DNA of 64,000 nucleotides from Ailanthus altissimus (Eukaryota > Streptophyta > Magnoliopsida > Sapindales > Simaroubaceae). The number at the start of each line of letters is the position of its first letter. Position 1 is the first letter of the stretch. The stretch lies in the NCBI GenBank assembly GCA_946807835.1, contig OX327696.1:9622501-9686500 (forward strand). The letters are read 5' to 3'. Below the pieces are notes generated by a model, which was given only the letters and a program-made list of their open reading frames with translations, was not told the origin of the DNA and did no database searches. Of the stretch, positions 22,455 through 31,345 are shown piece by piece. The position numbers and the translations under genes are program-made.

Positions 22455-24531
22455 GAGAAATAGTACCTTGTCAAGCCTTTGGTATATGGTCGAACTGGAG
22501 TACTCGTCTTGAAGTAATTCATTCACAATTCTAGTTCCTCAACAAGGTGGGCTTGAGGAAGCTAGAATGGCAGCTCTTTCAGCAAATGATTTAACTCTTG
22601 AAACCTTGTTTCTACCTTATAATATGGGTGACCAAAATGGAAGAGGAAAAATGGAGAGAATGTGTTTTTGTGCTCTCAACACTTGCGAGAATTTTCTAAC
22701 ACTTAGCAAAATTCACTTCTCCCTCACACTATCTCTCTTTGGCCGAATTTCTCTACATTAATTGAGCAACATAGTGCTATTTTATTTGTTTATTATTTTT
22801 CTTCTATTTTTTTACCTAATGGCATTCATTATTATGGTCAATGTTTGGCATTAGTGTTTTGTTTATTATTATTTACAATAAACCAAATGAAAACAAAACA
22901 AGATAGAAAATTATTTAAATGAACTTAGCCTAAATCTAGGCTAAATGAAAAATATTTTCTCATTATTAAGAAATATGTTAAGGCCTACCATTTACAAGTG
23001 CCACCAATTTATTCTTATTATATCATTTAATTAATATTAAACAAATGATTTAATCATATTAAATCATGGTAAAAATATATGCCAATTTAAATTAAAAAAT
23101 TGAATTGTTTGATTTCAATTTAAATAAGAATATCATATATTATTATTATTTTTTTATTCAATAAACATTTTAATGAATAAAATAATGATATTATTTGTCC
23201 AACAAATAAGGTCATTTTGGTATTTTCTAAGTTAAACAATAATTAGCTTACAATGTGCCATGTGTCAACATCCAATTGATCAACAACTACTTGTTAACTA
23301 ATTGATGTACTTAACTTTTAAGTCTTGACACGTGCACAACCAGAGGGAGACCGACGTAAATATTCAGTATGCTAAAAATTTTTGGATCAAACTATTCAAT
23401 CCCACTTCCGATTTGTCAAATAGAATTATTCTGTGAGTCCGAGATCAATGCCCAGGCATACGTCACGAATATTACAAATCAGTGCAGTAGACTATACAAG
23501 TTGAGGTCATAGCGCATATGTATAATTCTTCCGCCAATCATATCCTAGAAAAGCAGGGATATAGATCACTACCATCAAATCTCTATGTGCTCATCTATGA
23601 ACTTATCTTCAGACACGTATCTTAATAAACAATTTATGCAAATACTTTTACAGTATTGTTTAACCCTATAAGAAACTCTTTTCCTAGGTTTGTTGATTAT
23701 GGCTATAAGACTTTCTAAGATACAGTCTCTGAGAATCCTATTATATAACTCATCCATGTGAGCTGACGGATTCCATATCTGTACACACCAGACTCTATAA
23801 GCATCGAACCATACCCAGTGACACCTAGCTGTCATACCATGTAAGGTCTATGAGATGCGTAGAACGAAAGTATGATGGATCACTTACAAGCCCACCATGG
23901 TACTCAGGTCAAAGAACCACGTTTACTACTCAACTCAAGAGGACCTTCCATTAACAGCTTCATGGGATGTCTATTGGGGTCCTCGTTGAGTCTGCTCAGT
24001 ATTCAATTCTCATTGAACACCTATATGCTATACGAACTTCCAGTAAGCCCATGGTCAGCTAAGAACAACCATCTAGATCATTTAGGTATGGTATACACTG
24101 GTCTATGTAAAAGAATTCCACCGACAGACCTGCATCGGTGAATTGAGACCAGGAACATATAATTTGAGAATAGACTTGCATAATAACATTTCTTAGCACC
24201 TATTGTAACTCTTGTAACTATGTTATTACTAGTGTATTCTCAGGTCTTTATACCATCACAGATAAGATTCTAACTCTTAGACTTCACTGATTAATATAAC
24301 ATATTAACTCTTTAGCATTTATAGTTTTCAGTGATGTTAACTCTTAGCATTGATCTAAACTTCTTTAGATTAAATCTGAACTCCTTCAGATCATATAATG
24401 TCTGTAGCGTCACAAGCATTGAACCATTTAATAATAGTAATTAGCGATTTAACAAATAATGAACTGTATAAATATTATAAAATAAAATATTTATACAATA
24501 ATGAGACAATACGTGAGCACAAATCCTAACA

Positions 24532-24640
24532 AAATTTACCAAAATGCCCCTCCCCTCTGCCTCATACACTGTTTTACTACATATTACTATATATGACCAT
24601 AGTAAAACTAAATTAAAGGTGGCTCTTAAAAAGTTAAGTA
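24532..24640 (-). repeat. 5' LTR of Copia element 1, piece right of the solo LTR
   Basis: AAATTTACCAAAATGCCCCT continues the LTR broken at 20945, as judged against the intact left LTR (15390-15420). The far end of the LTR was not found; similarity fades after about 100 bp. Confidence 0.55.
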
Positions 24641-24784
24641 CCAAAACATAATTGTTCCAAGAAGACATAAACGTGTGACCTATAAAAACTAGTAGTGAAT
24701 CTTTTTTGTATTCTAATGCTATCTTCTATAAAAATCTTAAATATATGTTTGTTGGCTATTATTTAAACAACCCAAATAATTTGC

Positions 24785-25225
24785 GTATTGCCCAGTCTTT
24801 GAGAGAACTCAGGTCAAGTTTTAAATCTAACATACTAGGTAATTGAACCTGCCAACCTATAGATTTCACAAATGGATCAAGTAAATCATAGAGAGGTGAG
24901 AAAGAATTTAACTTTGTATCTTATTTAGATTTTAATTGACTAATTATTATTCTACACAAAAATAATTTTTTATGAAGTGAATGAGTACCACTTAAATCCT
25001 TTTTCATTGATTGAGGACTCTAAAATAGATTAGAATTCCTAATTAACTCATATTTGATTAAATTCATAATTTGACAATGATTTGGATTCATGTATTCATA
25101 CATTAATACATATTACGATTTGTGCACTATAAATATGCATGCAACTTGATCATTATTTATTTACATTACTCTATGGCAACTGATTCATGTCATTCACCGT
25201 TCATTTAGATAGACTAGCATAATAT
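24785..25225. repeat. Direct repeat, copy A (~440 bp)
   Basis: Shares with 26763-27197 a run of landmarks in the same order: CTTTGAGAG-A-CT, TTTTTCATTGATTGA, GACTCTAAAATAGATTA, TACATATTA, ACTATAAATA/CCATAAATA and CAACTGATTCATGTCATTCA. The CACTATAAATATGC box at about 25126 could be a TATA box. The two copies could be LTRs of a short non-autonomous element or two copies of a dispersed repeat. Neither a primer-binding site nor a target duplication was found. Confidence 0.75.
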
Positions 25226-26430
25226 GTTGCTTATATTTGAAGCACTCTATACAACGAGTCTCTCTTTCTTAGAAAAGTAATAACTTAAATGTTGAAGTAT
25301 TTATAATTTTTTTTTTGTAGAAGGACGATACACACTCACAATTCCAAGAGTTTCAACATTAATGATGTAATTTTATGGAGTTTTAATTTTTTAAACTTTC
25401 AATATCGCCGTTTGTGAAAAATTTAAACAAAAAGTCCAACTTTTTAAAACTTAATTAGAAAATAAAATAAGTGAGGATCAAAGAAGCATACATGGTTTGT
25501 ATGCATACATTAAAGAAATTTTAAAAAAAGAAAATAATTGAAATTAAGTAAAGATAAAGAGAGAAAAGAAAGAAAGAAAGAAAAGAAGAGAACAAGAAAG
25601 AAGTTAAAAAAAAAAAGAGAAAGAGAGAAGGATGGAAGCAGGCTAAGAGAATTGAACCCGAAACCTTAGATATGGAAAATGTGAAAACTAAGACAAAGGA
25701 ACCACCAAGACAGTAGACTTATGCTAACATGAAAGCACAAATAAGAGATTATAAAGTGACAGAAACAAAAACCTTGGCCTCTTGCTGCTCATCGTCGTCG
25801 GCCATCGCTCTAGTTACTGATTATCGTCGATCACCAATAAACTAAAAATATTGGCCAGTTGACCTTCCCTTACACTTCTTACCGCTATCCGCCGCCAGAA
25901 TTTCAAAAACTCAATCAACCGCTGCCTATTTGAATACTACTATTTTAGTCACCATTAATCATTGATAAAGCCTCCAATCACCCAAAAAGTGTCGGCCAAC
26001 CTTCCCCTGCAATTCCAATTGCCATTTGTTATCGAAATTGCCGAAAAGAGATCAAAACTTGAATGGACCACCACTCACCATCAAACAAAGATCGTCTTCA
26101 TGTTTTTCACAATACAACTCATTCACTTGGTCTTCATGAATTCAAGAAGCATTATTTAATTCATTATCTCCCAGAAATCGGGAACAAGAGCAAAAAAATA
26201 CTTCCTTTTATAAGTTTTAATTTACTTACCCTTGAACTACTTTAGGACTTTGAATACATGGATTAATTCCTCGTTGTTTAAATTTTTTTAAGTGCTCATT
26301 ACCATCCCTTCACATCTAGAAGATTTTTTAAAATTTTTTATCCATATTTAAGAACCCCACAAAAAATCAAAGTCTTTTATAAAATTGTGGGGCTTTGAGC
26401 CACACCTTGTTTTTAAGATCATAGATATAA
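25226..26430. other. DNA between the direct repeats: polypurine tract and unassigned sequence
   Basis: A purine-rich tract (GAAAGAAAGAAAG and similar) runs at about 25546-25637. About 25655-25725 contains, on the minus strand, GGTTTCGGGTTCAATTCTC, which resembles a tRNA T-arm/B-box. A slightly GC-richer patch (25770-25930) follows. No coding similarity is recognised. Confidence 0.45.
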
Positions 26431-26436
26431 TATGCC

Positions 26437-26660
26437 TTCTTTGAAAGTCTTGTGAATCTTAAAAAATATTCACACTTCTTCAAAAGCCAATGCATATAAA
26501 GACACCTTTGGTTCCATTGTGAATTTTTAAGAATATTCACACTTTCTTAGAACTCAATATATTAAAAATGTATTAAAGATACATTCTTTGAAAGCATTGT
26601 AAATCTTAAAAAGTATTCACACTTTTTCATAAGCTAAAACTTTCATTAGATTGTTATGGT
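26437..26660. repeat. Three diverged tandem units, each with a TTGTGAAT/ATTCACA hairpin
   Basis: Units near 26437, 26505 and 26577 each contain TTGTGAAT or TTGTAAAT, then TTTT/CTTAAAAA, then A(T/G)TATTCACACTT(T/C)TT. The GTGAAT and ATTCAC words pair within each unit. Step about 70 bp. Confidence 0.75.
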
Positions 26661-26762
26661 CCGAAGGTCAATTATAAAGCAAACGAGTGCATACTTTTAT
26701 AAACTCCTTTACTTGTTTGGGACCTCTATTAAATCTATTATCAAAATGGCCAGAATAGCTCA

Positions 26763-27197
26763 CTTATGGCCTAGCCTTTGAGAGGACTTAGTCCAAGTTT
26801 CAGATTTAATAGTTAGGTAATTAGACCCATCAATTCATGGATTCCATAAATTGATTGTGCAAGTTATAGGGAGGTAAAAGTAGATTAAATTTTGAATTCT
26901 ATTTAAATTTGAATTAACTAATTATTATTTTGCACGAAGAAAGATTTCTCACAAATAAATGAATCTCATTTAAATTCTTTTTCATTGATTGATGACTCTA
27001 AAATAGATTAAAATTTATAATTAAACTTATATTTAATTAAATTTATAATTTAATAAAAATTTATGTATTTATACTTTGATACATATTAAGAGTTGTTCAC
27101 CATAAATAAGTTTGCAACCTTAGTCATAATTTATTCACATTACTTCATAGCAACTGATTCATGTCATTCACTGTTTATTCAAATAGAAGAGCATAAC
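26763..27197. repeat. Direct repeat, copy B (~435 bp)
   Basis: Second copy of the repeat at 24785-25225, about 1.98 kb downstream in the same orientation, with many substitutions and small indels. Confidence 0.75.
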
Positions 27198-27716
27198 ATC
27201 CTTCTTGTCTTTAAAAATTTATCTCATTTTTTTGGGAGCTCCTCAAAATTATAGATAAACACTATCTTCTCATAAAAAAAAACAATACTCCACATTCAAG
27301 TGTTCTTTTCCCTTTTCTTTATTTTAATTTCATTCGGCATGTAAGGAAATGCAATTAAGATTTTTTTGAGATTCAAAGTTGCTAATTTGCCTCCTGTTGA
27401 ATTTTATAATAAACTGTTATCCTATTTTATTTTATTTATTTTGACTCGGAGAAAATCATGTTCAGACTGGAACATTAGTTGACAGGTGTGATGATGCAGG
27501 ATATATCATCCGCACTTAATTTTTGAAACGTATAAGAGTTCAAAGATATAAAAGCTTTAATTAAAAAGTTACAAAATTTGATACATATAATAAACTCTTG
27601 GAGTTATAATTTAAATTTACAATTCATGTTAATGAAAATTAATTATAATAAGAGTTACAAAATTTAAAGCATAAATTATACATATTAATAGAAAACAAGA
27701 TATATATATATATATA
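27198..27716. other. AT-rich non-coding DNA
   Basis: No coding similarity. A (TA)n tract sits at about 27701-27716, next to the fold-back element. Confidence 0.5.
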
Positions 27717-27970
27717 CTTATAACGTTTTAGAAAATGGATATGCAAACTCTAATAATTTTAAAAATCTCATTGAAACCCTTGTCAAGTAACAATTTTGTC
27801 TATTTTAATGATAAAAAGGGGTTTGTATATTCTTTTTCTTAAACATATAAGAGTCCAAATATTTTTTTTTATTATTGTTAAAATAGACAAAAATCATTAC
27901 CGGATAAGGGTGTCGATCAAATTTTTAAAATTATTAGGGTCTACATGTTCATTTTTTAAAACATTATAGG
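27717..27970. mobile_element. Fold-back (MITE-like) element with ~100-bp inverted arms
   Basis: The left arm (27717-27826) and the reverse complement of the right arm (27871-27970) align along their length. Left: TATAACGTTTTAGAAAATGG, CTCTAATAATTTTAAAAAT, ACCCTTGTC, TTTTGTCTATTTTAA. Right, complemented: TATAATGTTTTAAAAAATG, CCCTAATAATTTTAAAAAT, ACCCTTATC, TTTTGTCTATTTTAA. The loop is about 45 nt. The arms differ at many sites, so the copy is old. The transposon superfamily is unknown. Confidence 0.8.
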
Positions 27971-28069
27971 ATTCTGATATTTTTTTTCTTATATTAATAT
28001 TAAAGTTACAAGCTATTTAAAATTATAATAATGTTAATTAATATTGGTATTAATACCTTAAGTATTTCT

Positions 28070-28405
28070 ACTACTATATAAAGGGGTCTTTTTATACTCT
28101 AAATATATACACACATCTAAGCTTATACTCTAAAATTTTACATATCTATTTTTCTGCAATTTTGATATTGTAAGATTTGATATTTTTTTTCAGTGATCAT
28201 TCGCATTGTAGAGAGTGGCTGAAAATATTTCGATTGTATCTTGGAGTTAAGAATTGTATTTACCCATGTTACATGAGAGCCTTTCCATTACATAGGCAAG
28301 ACTTTATTTTCATGTTTATAATTGTGTTAGTTTTACTACTTTATTTGTATAGTTAAATTTTATATGTTACATGATTTTATGATATACCTAAAAATTAAAA
28401 TGTAA
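28070..28405 (+). repeat. LTR-like dispersed repeat (copy 1) with TATA box
   Basis: Matches 48895-49257 in the same orientation: ACTATATAAAG-GGTCTTT, GAGAGTGGCTGA-A-CATTT (approximately), TTGTATCTTGGAGTTAA, TTTATTTGTATAGTTAAAT and ATGATTTTATGATAT-CCTAAA. CTATATAAAG at about 28075 looks like a promoter TATA box. The following gag relic is on the same strand, so this may be its 5' LTR, but the ~0.8 kb between them is unassigned. Confidence 0.65.
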
Positions 28406-29229
28406 CACACACACACGTGGCTTACACTCTAAAGCCAAAGAGAATATTAGTATCTTTATATATTATTGTGGTTAATTATTGATTGTGATTTCTTAAACTA
28501 ATATGTTTATTATTGTTTTACTTGAATTGAGATATTTGTTATTAGCAATGTCTTTGCTTTGTTATTTTATTTACCTTTTATTATACAACTAGAAATAAAA
28601 GCTAACAACCTAGTTTTTTAATAGTTAATTTCTTGTATTGGATTTAATTTTCTCAAACTTATTACATAGTATAATAATTAAATTTCTAAAGACATTTCTT
28701 ACAAATTTTGGGAGTTGTAAACATAGATTGTTTTCTCTAGATAAAAAATAATTTTCTAGTCAAGTTATTTTGACCAATACTATTTGTTTTAAAAATGTAT
28801 TAGAAAGAATTTTTATTTTTAATTTAAACTCTTCATTGTCAAAAGATAAAATTGTATTTTATAATTATACATAACATAAATTCTTAGAGTTCTTTTTAAA
28901 AGAATATATTTGATTCTTATACCTATATTTTCGGTTTCATAATAACATTTAAAACAATTAAATTATTTATGATTTCTTTTTTTTTAAAGGAATTTAACTT
29001 TATAAGGAAAAATTGCCCTCTTAAGTGTTAATGTATATTTAATTAATTTATTTTAATAAGTAATTGGTACCTCATAGTATCTTCAATTTGAATTTTTATT
29101 TATTATATTACATTTAATTTATATTTTTAACTCATTCTAATCATTTTATTTTAACAAATTGTGTTATATATTTAGATTGTATATACCTTTACTTTTAGAT
29201 TTGTAAGAAAATGAATAGTTCATAAGAAG
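28406..29229. other. AT-rich spacer
   Basis: Follows the LTR-like repeat. A (CA)n run sits at about 28406-28415. No coding similarity until the gag relic. Confidence 0.5.
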
Positions 29230-30025
29230 CAATTAGTATTAAGTCTGAAAAGTTTAATGGATAAAATTTTAGGAGATGACAAATATTGAGTGGTTTTTCT
29301 GACCATCTCCATGATGTTTATCAAACTACCAAGAATGACTTTGATTTATAGAATACTCTTGAAGTTGTCTATAGGATAAAAAACATTAGTATAGATAGAT
29401 TTGTTGTGTTTAATTTTAATAATTATAAGATGGTGGACTCAAAACTCATGAAGGATCAAATTCTTGATTTTCAAGAATATTTTAGAAAGGTTAGGAAAAT
29501 GACACTTAACTTAGTGAAAATTGTAAGATATCTTGTTTGATGATAAGTTACCCATTAGTTAGTCTGATTTTGCTAAGTCTCTTAAGCATAGACAAGGAGA
29601 ACTTACCATAACATAAGTGATTAACTCACTTCAAATTGAAGAGAAAAATTGGTCCAATGATATGGAAAAAAAAAATGAGACTACTAAGATAAACCTAGTA
29701 GAAAACTCAAAGAATAAACAAATATAATGGTTATCATCCCAATAATAAAAACTTTAAGGTTAAGATCAAGCAAAGCTCTTACCATAATATTCTTAAGAAT
29801 TCTAAAGGCAAGGAATATATGCCATATATTTGTGAAATAAACAACTATAAGGTTAAGGATTGTTACTTCAAAAAGACTGAAGTTTGCAAGTCTAAGCCTG
29901 ACTATTTTAAAAAGAGACAAAAGAACCAAGTTCATATACTAGAGGACAAAGATTTTTCAAGTGAACCCATTATCAATGTGCTATTAATTGACAAAGATTT
30001 TTCAAGTGAACCCATTATCAATGTG
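29230..30025 (+). pseudogene. Ty1/Copia gag relic, plus strand, truncated by fusion to an LTR
   Basis: Segments in several frames resemble a plant Copia gag (UBN2-type): SEKFNG near the start; VFNFNNYKMVDSKLMKDQIL then DFQEYFRKVRKMTLN at about 29410-29510; INSLQIEEKNWSND at about 29620; and the zinc-knuckle region YICEINNYKVKDCYFKK at about 29825, in which C..(C/N)....H....C has decayed. Stops and frameshifts are common. A 45-bp tandem duplication closes the relic. At 30025 it runs directly into the LTR of the opposite-strand Copia element 2. Confidence 0.72.
29945..30025 (+). repeat. 45-bp tandem duplication in the gag relic
   Basis: GACAAAGATTTTTCAAGTGA, continuing through ACCCATTATCAATGTG, occurs at 29945-29980 and exactly again at 29990-30025. 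The step is 45 bp and keeps frame. Confidence 0.95.
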
Positions 30026-31345
30026 GTGGCAAGTGATCAATCATCACTTGCCACTTATCACTTTCCCAATAGCTCAACATTTAAGCCCTATCAGCTTCTT
30101 AAAAGACCCTGAAATAATTCCTATTTTTTAAAATTTTCTTGAATCAAATCGTTTAACTCAGTGCTCTACTTAAGTGCTCAACAAATACACTTTATATTTT
30201 GAAACTCTCTAAGTTTATACCCATTTGTCTTATAGAACCCTTCTGTAAGTTCGTAAACGATGCTTCATACACATGTTATGGAAAATTATAAAATGATATG
30301 TTGAACCATATAAGTTGAGGTTAATATATATTCGTATAGTCTCTCATTCATTTATATACTAGAAGAGGGGAGACGTAGATCATCACCGCCAAGTTTTCAC
30401 ATGCTCAACTTTGAACTTATCTCAAGATTAGTACTTTCACAAATAATATCCGTAAAAAAATTTATGATATTGTTTATCCCAAGAGAAACTATTTCCCAGG
30501 TTTTATACTTATGGCCACAAGACTTTTTGAAATATAATTTCAGAGCATCAGAATATACAACTCATTCATATGAGCTAAAGGATCCCATATCTATACATAT
30601 TAAACTCTATAAGCATGAGACCATACCCAACAACACCCTCAGACCATAAACAGTCTCTGACATATGTGAAACCTAAGTATGATGGATTATTCACAAGCCC
30701 ATCATAGTGCTCAGGTCAAAGGACTATGAATACTACTCAACTCGAGAAGACCCTCTATTGACGGCTTTATGGGATCTTCATTAGAGGTCCTCATTGAGTT
30801 TGTTCAGTACCCAATCCTTATTAAATACCTATATGCCTATACAAGCTTCCACTAAGCTCATTGTCTGCTAAGACTAACCATCTGGACCATCCAGATATAG
30901 ACTTATATTGATCTATACATAATAAGGTCTTTGCCAACAGACCTGCACCAGTGAAGATAGATCAAGAACATAAAGTTTAGAACATACTTGCACAATGATA
31001 TTTTTTAGCACTATTTGTAACTCCTTGCAACTATATAATTGCTAATATATTCCCATGTCTTTGTCCATTTCAGATAAGTCTTTAACTCTTTAGATTTAGT
31101 CGACTCTTATAACCTGTTAACTCTTAGTATTTATAACTCTCAACATTGCTAACTCTTAGTACTGATCTAAACTCCTTTAGACCATATCTGAACTCTTTCA
31201 GATCATACAATGTCTGAAAAGTTACTAGCACCTTACAATATATAATTTAATATTAATGATTTTATTCAAAATATTTAGTGTATAAATATTAAAACAATTA
31301 ATATTCATACAATATTGGAATGACATGTAAGCACTATTTTCAACA
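30026..31345 (-). repeat. 3' LTR of Copia element 2, truncated on its left side
   Basis: Matches 36631-38018 throughout, from GTGGCAAGTGATCAATCATC to the terminal ATTTTCAACA. About 800 bp present at the start of the other LTR (35829-36630) are missing and replaced by the gag relic. GGCAAGTGAT/ATCACTTGCC at 30027-30052 is a perfect 10-bp hairpin, also present in the other LTR. On the minus strand the LTR begins TGTTGAAAATAG. It is preceded there by the purine-rich AAAGCAAGTGAAAG, a likely polypurine tract. Confidence 0.88.

Larger units (their letters stand above)
21082..23065. repeat. Triplicated ~660-bp unit inside the solo LTR
   Basis: Three direct copies: 21082-21740, 21741-22414 and 22415-23065. 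They are nearly identical; copy 2 has an extra 14-bp ATGTAAAATACTTC next to its start. Each carries a 64-codon open reading that begins M(T/A)AL(P/S)ANDLTLETLF. The other LTRs of the family do not preserve this reading at the matching place, so I do not call it a gene. The near-identity suggests a recent event compared with the rest of the region. Confidence 0.95.
20946..24531 (-). mobile_element. Solo LTR of a long-LTR Copia family, containing a triplication
   Basis: The block starts TGTGTGAGTG and ends CCTAACA, and it is flanked on both sides by AAATT (20941-20945 and 24532-24536), a 5-bp target duplication. Its right part (from about 23220) matches the LTRs at 30026-31345, 35829-38018 and 42961-45065 in the same orientation. 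Removing the two extra tandem units (about 1333 bp) leaves about 2.25 kb, the size of the other LTRs. No internal region lies between two copies here, so it is a solo LTR left by LTR-LTR recombination. The strand follows the coding direction of the related element at 31.3-38.0 kb. Confidence 0.88.
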
